The notes below the pieces were generated by a model. The model was not told where the DNA came from. It searched no databases and saw nothing but the letters and a program-made list of their open reading frames with translations. The position numbers and the translations under genes were made by a program. Below, piece by piece: positions 1-7,845 of a DNA stretch of 64,000 nucleotides (position 1 is its first letter; every line of letters starts with the position of its first letter). Origin of the DNA: Caldicellulosiruptor saccharolyticus DSM 8903 (GTDB lineage Bacteria > Bacillota > Thermoanaerobacteria > Caldicellulosiruptorales > Caldicellulosiruptoraceae); the NCBI RefSeq assembly GCF_000016545.1, contig NC_009437.1:2816501-2880500 (forward strand). Direction: 5' to 3'.

Positions 1-531
1 TGCTTCCTGTTCTTTTGCAATTTCAACAACTACATGAACATAGTATTTGCCTTTATCTGCATGATAAAGCAGCTCTGCATACTTGGGTTTTATACCAATT
101 CTTACATTGTCTATAACTATCCTCTCTGCACCTTTCATGTTTACCAGAATTAGATTATCCCCTTCCAGCTTTATTGCCGAGTCTTTAAAACACACCTTGT
201 TGTACTTCTTGTTCCTGTATGGCAGTCTAATCTTTGAAGTATTTTTATTTTTCTTTTTTGCCTTTTTGATTTTTCTCAAAGTGGCAGTATAGTTTGTCCA
301 TGCCTGCTGGTATGCCGCCTGCTTGCTCTGACTGTGCAATATAAAACTCTTCTGGTGTATCCACCACTCCATGTACCTGTAGAATGTCTTTTGCTTTATC
401 CTAAGTCCTTTCCTGTTTATCTTCTTAAGAAAACTTACAGCTTTGGAGTAGATTTTTCCTGATTGCATTGAAAGCTCTCTTGCTAAATTCTGATATTCAT
501 TGGGAATTGGCAGAATATATGTCTTATCCAT
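1..531 (-). CDS. tnpB: TnpB RNA-guided nuclease, IS200/IS605 accessory protein (C-terminus outside window)
   Basis: The reading frame opens at the ATG complementary to 529-531 and is still open at base 1. The product begins MDKTYILPIPNEYQN and continues with the Lys/Arg/aromatic-rich N-terminal region and the YHADKGKYYVHVVVE block typical of TnpB. In this family TnpB is an omega-RNA-guided DNA endonuclease that helps retain the IS. The RuvC catalytic residues and zinc finger lie outside the window, so activity cannot be judged. The start overlaps the end of tnpA by 8 nt, suggesting coupled translation. Confidence 0.85.
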   Translation of the reverse strand, partial: MDKTYILPIPNEYQNLARELSMQSGKIYSKAVSFLKKINRKGLRIKQKTFYRYMEWWIHQKSFILHSQSKQAAYQQAWTNYTATLRKIKKAKKKNKNTSKIRLPYRNKKYNKVCFKDSAIKLEGDNLILVNMKGAERIVIDNVRIGIKPKYAELLYHADKGKYYVHVVVEIAKEQEA

Positions 532-934
532 CTTCTTCTACCTTCTTCCATTGTGCTTCTATATACTTTTTTATCGTTTCAGAAGACACATTGCCTGCTG
601 TTGCAACGAAGTATGCCCTTGTCCAGACTGAACCTTTCTGCTTATACTGAGGGAACTTCTGCCCTATCTTTCTGCCAGTAGCACCTTTTATCACATTGAT
701 AAGTTGGCTTGGTGAATACCTTGGAAGTGCTGAGATAAACAAATGGATATGATCAGGCATTATCTCAAGTGCTAAAATGTCAAATTTATATGCTTTAGAC
801 AGTTCTTTTATTGTGTCTTCGACTGTCTTTTTTACTTCAGGGTCTTTTAAAAAGTCCTTACGATATTTTGGTATCCAAATAAAGTGGTAGTTGATTAAAA
901 ATTTAGCATGTCGTGTTGACTTGTAGGTATTCAT
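524..934 (-). CDS. tnpA: IS200/IS605 TnpA, HUH transposase
   Basis: A 136-residue protein of normal TnpA length. The HUH metal-binding motif is visible as H62-I-H64 inside DHIHLF, and the catalytic tyrosine is most likely Y124 in KKYIEAQ. TnpA excises and inserts single-stranded IS DNA by recognising the end hairpins and a short target such as TTAC. A near-consensus promoter lies just upstream (971-999). The gene looks intact, so the element may be active. Confidence 0.92.
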   Translation of the reverse strand: MNTYKSTRHAKFLINYHFIWIPKYRKDFLKDPEVKKTVEDTIKELSKAYKFDILALEIMPDHIHLFISALPRYSPSQLINVIKGATGRKIGQKFPQYKQKGSVWTRAYFVATAGNVSSETIKKYIEAQWKKVEEDG

Positions 935-970
935 TATGACTCATACCTTTAGTTTCAAAAGTTTAAATTA

Positions 971-999
971 ATTATATCATATTTTCTATTCACTATCAA
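971..999 (-). promoter_or_regulatory. sigma-A-type promoter of tnpA
   Basis: On the minus strand a TTGATA -35 box (994-999) is followed after exactly 17 bases by a TATAAT -10 box (971-976). The tnpA start lies about 37 bases further on. Confidence 0.7.
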
Positions 1000-1011
1000 G
1001 TTCGCATTCAT

Positions 1012-1032
1012 CCCCGCCCTAAAAGGACGGGG
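1012..1032 (-). repeat. IS200/IS605 left-end subterminal hairpin
   Basis: On the minus strand CCCCGTCC, a TTTTA loop and GGGCGGGG form an 8-bp stem with one G-T pair. Such hairpins are the TnpA recognition structures of this family. The hairpin also supplies the last codons and the stop of the neighbouring RNase H-like gene. Confidence 0.75.
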
Positions 1033-1558
1033 CTTTCTGCGAAAATTCCTTGTAACTTCTCAAAAATTCTATATAATCTTTTACGTATTTATTATTTGCT
1101 TGCCATTCACCATAATACCATTTTGATAATCCTTCATAATCATGACAAATAATTATCTTTTTATATTCATTTTCGCAAGCCCACTTTACCGCAAACTTTA
1201 CCCCTTCAATTTCACCTGCTACATTACGTAAACTAACTATTTCACTATTTGCTATTACATTTGAAAACTTTTGTTCATCACCCTCTTTTGTAAGGATAAC
1301 ACAACCAAACGCACACTTGTTTAAACTTTCACTATAACTTCCATCGATATAAGCAATAACTTCATTTCCTTCGCTAAGAATATCTTTATACTTTTCAAGT
1401 TGGTCAAAACCTTTAAGATACAACTCGGCGTCTTCTCTGTTTGCAAAAACCTTATATTCAGCACTAGGATATCCTTTTACATTTTCCTCACATTCTGTCC
1501 AATTTTCAAATATGCCAGTTTTTCTACCCTTTCGTACAGCATAATATTTCTTTGGCAT
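1019..1558 (-). pseudogene. RNase H1-like protein with viroplasmin N-domain, 3' end replaced by the IS
   Basis: The start at 1558 (MPKKYYAVRKGR) follows an AAAGGAA ribosome site. Residues 1-50 match the viroplasmin/RNase HI N-terminal hybrid-binding domain. The next part is an RNase H fold with D in YIDGSY, E in GEIEGVKFA and D in CHDYEG. The fold should continue with a last helix carrying a fourth acidic residue, but the frame stops inside the IS left-end hairpin. The final residues (about 11) therefore appear IS-encoded and the last catalytic residue is missing. The enzyme would cleave RNA in RNA/DNA hybrids if whole; I expect this copy to be inactive. Confidence 0.75.
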
Positions 1559-1775
1559 TTTGAATTCCTTTCTTAAAAGTTTCAATGTGAAAATTTTGAT
1601 TTAATTTTATAAATTTTAAAAAGTTTTTGCAAGATATTAAACAAAAATTTTTTAGGGCAGCTTTAAGTCCACTTTCCAATTGTTTTTTTGTTATACACAA
1701 CAGTTTCAGATTTTACCCTCTACAGCTGCAAATGACCAATTACATAACGTTAAAAATTTTTTGAAGCTTAGATAT

Positions 1776-3215
1776 CTAACATATTTGAATCCCCAAAGAA
1801 CCCAAAACTTCGCCAATACTCTCCATGCCACCAGCTTTTCGCAAAGCTTCTTTATAGAGCTTCTCCATACTCACATACACCTTCTTGTCCCTTTCCTCAT
1901 GTTGAACTTTTTCTATTTTCTTTGCTACTGGCAGGGAAAGTGGATTTAGATTTTTGAGCTTGTTGACAATCTTTGCAAACACAAGCTCTTTTGCCTTCCT
2001 CAAAAGCGTGATAAGATACGCAGTCTTGTTCTGTACCTTGACCTTAAAATATGGCAGCATTAATAGCTCAATTGCAGCTTTTATCTGGTACGTTCTTATA
2101 GCAATGTTAATCAGTGCGTTCTTCAAAAAGGTAGGGATATTGTATGAATCGCAGAGCTCAGAAAGCTTCTCCACAGCTGCGATGTTTTTTGTGGATAAGT
2201 TCTTGTACTGCTTTTTGTAGTTTGTGAAGTCCAGAATTCTGCAGGGCTTTTTGTCTGCCTTTTTAGATTCAGTATCTGCCGGGTTGAAGCTTGTCCTGTA
2301 TGTAAAAAGCACACTCATGGCATAGTTCTCCTTGCTGCGTACATTTTCTTTGAAAAATTTGCTGCCAAGAAGCTCTATTATTCTGTCGGCTTCCTCTTCG
2401 CTTTTCCTTGCCTTTATCAGAATTTTGTTTGTTGCAGAGGACGAAAAGGCAAACTTCTGGCATAAGTTTTCTATGTCTTCTATCTTTACTGTATGGGCCA
2501 GTGAGAGTGTTTCTGTTCCTTTTAGCTTAGAATAATCGTAGTCTTCTGGATGGCTCACAAGAGCAAGCAAAATACCATCCTTCGAGCGCACCTTCTCCTG
2601 CCAGTAGAAAGAACCAATAAGTTTTTTAACCTGCTCAAGTAGCCTTGAGTCCCCAGTGCAGGCTTTTTTCACCTTCCAGAGGGTATAGCCTGATACATTT
2701 GATTCTTTAAGTTTTCTAATAACTGATTTTATTTCATTTTTATGGTAATTAGAACCTGAAAGGTTCTCTCTATATTTTTTAATATCTTTAATATATTTAT
2801 TATTACGGTTTTGGGCAAATGCTTGGGAAATCTGCGTTTGCGGCTTTTTCCAATTTTGATTTTGGGGAAATACAGTAATTGTGCGGAATTTTGCCTTCTT
2901 GGCGTTTCCAGTTGTTTTTGAGCACACTACCCCTGTACAACACTCTGCATTTTGTGGTATAATATAAATGCAGAGTGTTTTTTTGTTATTGTAGTGTTTG
3001 CACCGCTTTTCTATCACCCCCATTTTCTGAAGGAATGATAGAATGCGGTCTATTTTCTTGAGAGGTAGCTTCACGAGCTCTCCCAGTGTGGTTCTTGGCG
3101 CAACCATGAAAACCTTGCCGTCAATAACCATTTGTGGGAGAGCTCTTGTTCTATAGAGCCTCTCAAGAGCGCCAAGAACCATCTTGACAGCAAGGTTCTT
3201 GTTTGTTAACTTCAT
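1776..3215 (-). CDS. ICE protein with N-terminal winged helix and three internal repeats, possible replication factor
   Basis: A 479-residue soluble protein; AAGGAGGT at 3223-3230 supports the start. Residues 35-70 look like a winged helix (TTLGELVKLPLKKIDRILSF). The rest contains three diverged copies of a block of about 50 residues: around 175-235 (ending FYWQEKVRSKDG), 270-320 (FFKENVRSKENY) and 370-420 (YFKVKVQNKTAY). Between the N-domain and the repeats is a Lys/Asn-rich linker. I do not recognise the family with certainty. Winged helix plus repeats on a mobile element suggests DNA binding, perhaps replication initiation, but that is inference. A terminator lies immediately upstream (3258-3289). 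Confidence 0.7.
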   Translation of the reverse strand: MKLTNKNLAVKMVLGALERLYRTRALPQMVIDGKVFMVAPRTTLGELVKLPLKKIDRILSFLQKMGVIEKRCKHYNNKKTLCIYIIPQNAECCTGVVCSKTTGNAKKAKFRTITVFPQNQNWKKPQTQISQAFAQNRNNKYIKDIKKYRENLSGSNYHKNEIKSVIRKLKESNVSGYTLWKVKKACTGDSRLLEQVKKLIGSFYWQEKVRSKDGILLALVSHPEDYDYSKLKGTETLSLAHTVKIEDIENLCQKFAFSSSATNKILIKARKSEEEADRIIELLGSKFFKENVRSKENYAMSVLFTYRTSFNPADTESKKADKKPCRILDFTNYKKQYKNLSTKNIAAVEKLSELCDSYNIPTFLKNALINIAIRTYQIKAAIELLMLPYFKVKVQNKTAYLITLLRKAKELVFAKIVNKLKNLNPLSLPVAKKIEKVQHEERDKKVYVSMEKLYKEALRKAGGMESIGEVLGSLGIQIC

Positions 3216-3257
3216 ATTAGAAACCTCCTTTTTGAGATTTTTTCTTGTAAAATAAAA

Positions 3258-3289
3258 AAACCCCGAAGGGATTAAAACCTTCGGGGTTT
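3258..3289 (-). terminator. Rho-independent terminator (bidirectional)
   Basis: A perfect 12-bp stem AAACCCCGAAGG/CCTTCGGGGTTT with an 8-nt loop, flanked by T-runs on both strands. It lies 16 nt beyond the stop of the S1-domain gene on the minus strand. Confidence 0.9.
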
Positions 3290-3305
3290 CTTTTTTTTAT
3301 TTGCT

Positions 3306-4082
3306 TTATATCCTTGGCTCGCTTATCACTCTCACAATATCTCCCCACATCTTTTTCTGCTGCTTGTCGATGTCTTTTATAAGCACAACCACTGTTGAGC
3401 CAATCACAGGTGTTTTTAAACCCATTGGTGGACAGAGAACCTGCCGACCGTCCTCTATAAGGTCGATAAATATTCCAAGGTTTGCAACTGCTACAACTTT
3501 ACCAACGTATTGTTCTCCCACTTTGTATCTGTCCGGGTCTTTGTCCCATGGTGTCATAGCTGCTTCTTTTATGCTTATCTGAGGTGGGTTTTTGGATATG
3601 ACCTTTGCTTTTACGCTGTCGCCAACTTTGAATCTTTCTCTCATGTCGTGTATCCATTTGTAGTCAACATCCTTTGCAGTAAGCCCAAATTCATACCCGA
3701 AAGCATCCACATACACATTTTTGGGCGACACGCCTATTACTCTGCCGTTTATAATCTGCCCTTCTTTTACGTTGTTTTCAAATTCGATTCTTCTCAGCTG
3801 TTTTGCAATTTTGCGGGAAATGAACACGTTGTCTTTTTGAATGTCTGTTACAACAAACTCAATTGTTGCACCAAGCAGCGCTCCGATCGGGTCATTGATT
3901 GACTCTGTTGACAGGTCAACCTCTTCTGGTGGCATAAGACATCTTGTGCCCTGATACAGTACAACTCCGTATGTTTTGTCGCCCACCTTCTTTTTACCTG
4001 TTACAGTTCCTGTTAAGATAGTTTTGTAATTGTAGGACTTTTGAAGAAGACGTCTTACTTCATCTTTTTTTGTCTGCTTCAT
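3306..4082 (-). CDS. S1-type RNA-binding domain protein
   Basis: A 258-residue protein with three tandem OB/S1-like repeats: about 17-95 (TILTGTVTGKKKVGDKTYGVVL), 105-175 (EGQIINGRVIGVSPKNVYVDA) and 185-258 (GEQYVGKVVAVANLGIFIDL). The third is the most canonical S1 motif. S1 domains bind single-stranded RNA. The protein is shorter than ribosomal protein S1 and lies downstream of virD4 in the conjugation block, so it is more likely an element-encoded post-transcriptional regulator than a ribosomal protein. The role is inferred. It ends just before the strong terminator at 3258-3289. Confidence 0.8.
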   Translation of the reverse strand: MKQTKKDEVRRLLQKSYNYKTILTGTVTGKKKVGDKTYGVVLYQGTRCLMPPEEVDLSTESINDPIGALLGATIEFVVTDIQKDNVFISRKIAKQLRRIEFENNVKEGQIINGRVIGVSPKNVYVDAFGYEFGLTAKDVDYKWIHDMRERFKVGDSVKAKVISKNPPQISIKEAAMTPWDKDPDRYKVGEQYVGKVVAVANLGIFIDLIEDGRQVLCPPMGLKTPVIGSTVVVLIKDIDKQQKKMWGDIVRVISEPRI

Positions 4083-4123
4083 GAAAAAATCACTCCCTTT
4101 CTTCTGTTTTTATTTCAAAAGCC

Positions 4124-6010
4124 CTACCAGAGCTCACTGTCTTCTTCTTGTGCTTCTTCTGGCAGGGCTTTTGCTTCTTGAGCTGCTACAGCTTGTTCTT
4201 TTTCTTTCTGCTCTTTTGCTTGAGCTTCACAAGAAAACTCCTGTTGCAGCTTTTGCTGCTGGTAATAGCTTTGTTCAGGTGTTTGTGAGCTTGAAAGCTC
4301 CTTCTGTTTGTAATTTGCAAGGCTTATAAACTCAAGCTCTTTTGCCTGTTTCATCCTGTCAAAGAACACCTTTTCGGTGATAAGCGGGTTTTTGCCTCTT
4401 AAAAGAACTATGTTCTTGTCTGCGTCAAACTTTTTAACCTCGTCCGGGTTTAGCAGCAGTCTTTTCCCTACTGATTGTGTTATTCTCTCTGTTTCAAAGA
4501 TTGCGTTGAAATCACCCGGGTGTGATGTGCTTCTTGTCTGTATACTTTTGATTCCAAGCAAGGTAGATACATACTCTGCGGTGTCAGGGTCGTTCACGCC
4601 AAGACACAAAAATGTATCGCAGTTGCCTATTATCTCTTTCCACTGTCCGCCGGGGTATCTGTCCTCAAGCTGTGGAATGCTTTGAATGACTATCTGGCAG
4701 TGCAGGTTGCGTTTTCGTATTGTTGAGATTTTCTTTGTAAAATCAGGTATTTCGCCAATATTGCAGAACTCGTCTAAAAGAAAGTATACATGTCTGTTTC
4801 GTATATCTTTATTATCTGTTGTGTCATGCAGCTTGACAAGCTTAATAAAAAGGAAGCTGAAGAAAAGCGAGCTCATAAAGTTGTATGCCGAGTGCTGGTC
4901 CGGGATTATGCAAAAATACGCTGTTTTCTGAAGCTTTGGAGCAAGCAGGTCTATTTCGCTGTATGATGTAATCCTGCGCACAAGCTTATTTTGAAATAGC
5001 TGAAGTCTGGTTCCAAGTCCCATTACAACACCTGATTTGACTTTTTCGTTTACCTGAGAGTACAAGTTGTATGCCATTTTGGCAGCTTTATCGTCGGGTA
5101 GATTTTCAAACAGCTTTGCAATCATAGCAGGGTCTTTTGATGCAAGCAGGTCGTACACCTTTGCCATGTTCTGTTTTTCTACTGGGACGTAACCATCTTT
5201 GTCTTTGACATAGAGAACCAGAGCTTTGAGAAGGTTTAGTTCTGCCCTGTCCCAGAAAGGATCTCCTGATTTTCTTCCTGCCTCTGTGTTTTTTATTACG
5301 ATATCTGCAAAAACCTGCGCGTCCTCTTCGTTTTCAATGCTGTCAAGCAGATTCCATGGGTCAGAAAGAGTGAAGTCAACAAGGTTGAGTGCTTTTACAA
5401 AGTAACCTTTCTTTAGAAGATACTTGTATGTGTGTTCAAGTATTTCGCCTGATGGGTCTGTGATTACCATACTGTGTCCTGCTTCAGCTAAAGCTATTAC
5501 GTTTGGTATTATGAACGTTCTTGATTTGCCTGCGCCTGTCGCACCAAGTACCATTACATGCTTATTGAATCTTGAGCTAAACGGCAATGTTACAAGCTCG
5601 TTTGAGATTTTGCCAAGGATAAGCCCTGGCTTATTAAAGCCTAAAACCTTTCTTGCCTCTTTTTCTGTCATCCAGTCAGATGTTCCGTATGTTCCCCTTG
5701 GGTCTTTTGCTGCCTGATTGCCGAACAGTAGTTTCATTCTTTCTTTGTATGGAAGTAACATAAGAATTCCTGCAATTAGAATAAAGGTTGTGAACCCGAG
5801 CCACGCTTTTTGGATGTCAGGGTTTGCAAAGACATTTTTCAAAGCCTTTATAGGGTCTGTTTGTATTTTGATTTGCTGTGCTTTTTCCGGTGAGAAGAAA
5901 AAGCTTTCCTGGTTCATTTTTAAAAAGTCTGTTAGCATTCCTATGATGTAGCCTGTGAGAAGATAAAACAAAGCTACTGCTGCCACAAAAGCAGGGAGCT
6001 TCTTTTTCAT
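4124..6010 (-). CDS. virD4: VirD4/TraG-type IV coupling protein ATPase
   Basis: A 628-residue protein with two N-terminal membrane segments (about 7-28 and 70-88) followed by a cytoplasmic ATPase. Walker A is GATGAGKS at 156-163 and Walker B LLDEF at about 411-415. The C-terminal 70 residues are Gln/Glu-rich and probably disordered. Coupling proteins link the relaxosome to the secretion channel and drive DNA export. The start overlaps the upstream gene by 4 nt, so the two are probably co-translated. No frameshift is seen. Confidence 0.93.
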   Translation of the reverse strand: MKKKLPAFVAAVALFYLLTGYIIGMLTDFLKMNQESFFFSPEKAQQIKIQTDPIKALKNVFANPDIQKAWLGFTTFILIAGILMLLPYKERMKLLFGNQAAKDPRGTYGTSDWMTEKEARKVLGFNKPGLILGKISNELVTLPFSSRFNKHVMVLGATGAGKSRTFIIPNVIALAEAGHSMVITDPSGEILEHTYKYLLKKGYFVKALNLVDFTLSDPWNLLDSIENEEDAQVFADIVIKNTEAGRKSGDPFWDRAELNLLKALVLYVKDKDGYVPVEKQNMAKVYDLLASKDPAMIAKLFENLPDDKAAKMAYNLYSQVNEKVKSGVVMGLGTRLQLFQNKLVRRITSYSEIDLLAPKLQKTAYFCIIPDQHSAYNFMSSLFFSFLFIKLVKLHDTTDNKDIRNRHVYFLLDEFCNIGEIPDFTKKISTIRKRNLHCQIVIQSIPQLEDRYPGGQWKEIIGNCDTFLCLGVNDPDTAEYVSTLLGIKSIQTRSTSHPGDFNAIFETERITQSVGKRLLLNPDEVKKFDADKNIVLLRGKNPLITEKVFFDRMKQAKELEFISLANYKQKELSSSQTPEQSYYQQQKLQQEFSCEAQAKEQKEKEQAVAAQEAKALPEEAQEEDSELW

Positions 6011-6954
6011 CTTGCTTCACCATCCTTTGAATTTGTATATCCTACTGCTTTAAAAAACTCAGAAAGCTCAACAGTTGTTATTTTAGCTTCAACTCCTTTG
6101 TATCTGTCTTCAAGCCCTCTGAGTGTGATTACCTCTATTGCCTTGTCTGTTACCGCCTTTAGGGCTTTGAGTCTTCTTTTTGCTGCTATGTCACCTGCGC
6201 CTATGTGAATTATTCTATCTTCTGTTTCAAAATCACCATGTGCATTTTTTACTGTAATCTGTGTTTTTACTACTGGCAGGGAACTTAAAAGCTTTTCTTT
6301 GTAGTCGGGTATGCCAATTATACAGTCGAGGATCCTAAGCCCTGCCTGTGTGTATGAGAGAACTGATATTTCTTTTGCAGGTATGTTTTGCAATCTTTCT
6401 TCTGTAGCTAAAAACTCCTGAAGCCTTTCTTTTGAATCGCACAGAACTACAAACTTTTCTACTCCAAAGGTTGTAGCTTCTTTGATGTCGGTAAAATACT
6501 CTGAAAGCGTCTTTTGTGATGTTTCCTTTGAGATTCTGTATATGCCATAGCCTCTTGCAACACCAAGTATCTTGTTCTTGTCGCTCATCTCTGTGCTGTC
6601 GCTTCTGGTTTCTCTTTTAAAATCCCAGCAGCTTAAAAAGTGTGGCAGAATGTATTCTCTTGAGCCAATCTCGAATACTTTTTGCCATCGCCACATAACT
6701 TCTTCTGCTGTCATTTTGGCAAGTGGTTCAAAAACTACTCCTCTTTCCTCTTCTAAGTATGCTATAGCTGCCTCACCAAGGGTGAGAATGTAATGGTTCA
6801 CTTTCTGAATGTAGTTTCTACTAATCAATCTCTCTACACGTTTATATGCTGGCCATTTACCACCGTAAACTTGCTTGGCTACATCGTATGGAACCATTTT
6901 GAATTTTACAATCATGTCAAAGAGCTTGTTGTCCTTTTCGTTTATCTGCAGCAT
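6007..6954 (-). CDS. Winged-helix protein resembling the replication-relaxation family
   Basis: A 315-residue protein. Residues 1-75 form a winged helix (KLFDMIVKFKMVPYDVAKQVY) ending with an ILTLGEAAIAYLEE segment, the pattern of the plasmid replication-relaxation family. The C-terminal part is alpha/beta with no obvious catalytic motif. Its 4-nt overlap with virD4 suggests a relaxosome accessory role, perhaps loading the coupling protein at oriT. The family assignment is from pattern recognition only. It has no visible metal-binding His cluster or catalytic Tyr block, so it is not a recognisable relaxase. Confidence 0.6.
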   Translation of the reverse strand: MLQINEKDNKLFDMIVKFKMVPYDVAKQVYGGKWPAYKRVERLISRNYIQKVNHYILTLGEAAIAYLEEERGVVFEPLAKMTAEEVMWRWQKVFEIGSREYILPHFLSCWDFKRETRSDSTEMSDKNKILGVARGYGIYRISKETSQKTLSEYFTDIKEATTFGVEKFVVLCDSKERLQEFLATEERLQNIPAKEISVLSYTQAGLRILDCIIGIPDYKEKLLSSLPVVKTQITVKNAHGDFETEDRIIHIGAGDIAAKRRLKALKAVTDKAIEVITLRGLEDRYKGVEAKITTVELSEFFKAVGYTNSKDGEAR

Positions 6955-6981
6955 CCGTTTTAACCCCCCTTCCTGTTGCTT

Positions 6982-7203
6982 TTATAGACTGCTTTGATAA
7001 AATACGTTCCCATTTCTCTTTGCGTACTTGATTTTGCCATTTTCGAACACAAGTTCAGTTTCTGCTGCTTTTGCTATTTTGCTGATGATTTGTTGTATTT
7101 CTGCGTCGTCTACAGGTGAATTTTTTAAAGTTATTGTGAAAAAAGCAAGAAGTAGGTTTATCTCTTCTTCTTCAAAGGTCATTGTTATCTTTTTTGATTT
7201 CAT
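6982..7203 (-). CDS. Small ICE protein of unknown function
   Basis: A 73-residue, acidic, soluble protein starting MKSKKITMTFEEEEINLLL. The start at 7203 is set by AGGAGGC about 7 nt upstream; the upstream in-frame start lacks a ribosome site. The N-terminus is strand-forming and followed by helices, which would suit a small DNA-binding or antirestriction-type protein, but I do not recognise the family. It is the first gene downstream of the hairpin array at 7231-7712. Confidence 0.65.
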   Translation of the reverse strand: MKSKKITMTFEEEEINLLLAFFTITLKNSPVDDAEIQQIISKIAKAAETELVFENGKIKYAKRNGNVFYQSSL

Positions 7204-7230
7204 CAAAAAAGCCTCCTTTGTTTTTGGTAT

Positions 7231-7712
7231 GCTACTGCTAAACAAAAAGCAGTAGCTTTTTATTGCTACTGCTTACAAGAAAAAGCTGTTTTGCAGCAGC
7301 TAAAGTGCTGCTGCTTTGAGTGTTGCTACTTTTGCCCAAGCTGACTTTATCAGCTTGGGCTTGCTACTGGTTTTATCATTGGCTTGCGGTTTTGCAGCAA
7401 AAAGGCAGTAGCTAAAGTGCTGCTACCTTTGAGCTTGTGAAAAAAGCGCTACTTTTGCCGAAGCTGATAATGTCAGCTTCGGCTTGCTACTGGAAATTTA
7501 ATCGCTACTGGTTAACTTTGGTTCTGCCAGTTTGCAGTAGTCTACCAAGACTTGTTTGCTGATGCTAACTCATTCCAAAGTGGTGAGTTGCTACTTTCGC
7601 ACGCAAACAGAATGTGTTTGCGTGCCTGCCATAATTTTTGTTTTGTATACCCTTGAAGTTTAGATTTTATCTGCTTTTTGGGACTTGAGGGTATACTAAA
7701 CCCTATGCTACT
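7231..7712 (-). repeat. Array of AGTAGC iterons and matched hairpins in a 640-bp non-coding gap
   Basis: There is no convincing gene from 7204 to 7845. Read on +, GCTACT (AGTAGC on minus) begins at 7231, 7265, 7325, 7363, 7448, 7486, 7504, 7590 and 7707. Three hairpins share one design, an 11-bp perfect stem with a 5-nt loop: 7334-7360, 7457-7483 and 7599-7625. Each is preceded by GCTACTTT, and the first two are followed by TTGCTACTGG. The first two stems differ by a compensated C-G to G-C swap. Three further hairpins lie at 7231-7256, 7293-7314 and 7404-7427. The array may be an origin of replication or transfer, or a structured RNA. Confidence 0.75.
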
Positions 7713-7845
7713 TGTATTTTTTTCCACTGTCAGTTTTAGTATATACTTTTGAATATAGTTTTGCATATCTATTTGCTATGCTAAACCATATTATGGTTAA
7801 TATAATTTATGTCATTATTGTATTCTTTTTACTGGAAGCAAAATT

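Larger units (their letters stand above)
1..1051 (-). mobile_element. IS200/IS605-family insertion sequence (partial)
   Basis: tnpA and tnpB lie head to tail on the minus strand and overlap by 8 bases. The left end (at the high coordinate) has a subterminal hairpin at 1012-1032. A TTAC tetranucleotide on the minus strand at 1055-1052 lies 18-19 nt outside the hairpin foot, matching the target/left-end spacing known for IS608. This sets the boundary at about 1051. The other end and any omega-RNA lie outside the window. Confidence 0.8.

Noticed and set aside
7231-7712. Array considered as a CRISPR
   Set aside because: Repeats are not identical units with unique spacers of constant length; the stems vary and the short AGTAGC motif is irregularly spaced.
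7542-7766. 74-residue open frame on the minus strand in the hairpin region
   Set aside because: No ribosome site, low-complexity composition, and it runs through the third hairpin and iterons.
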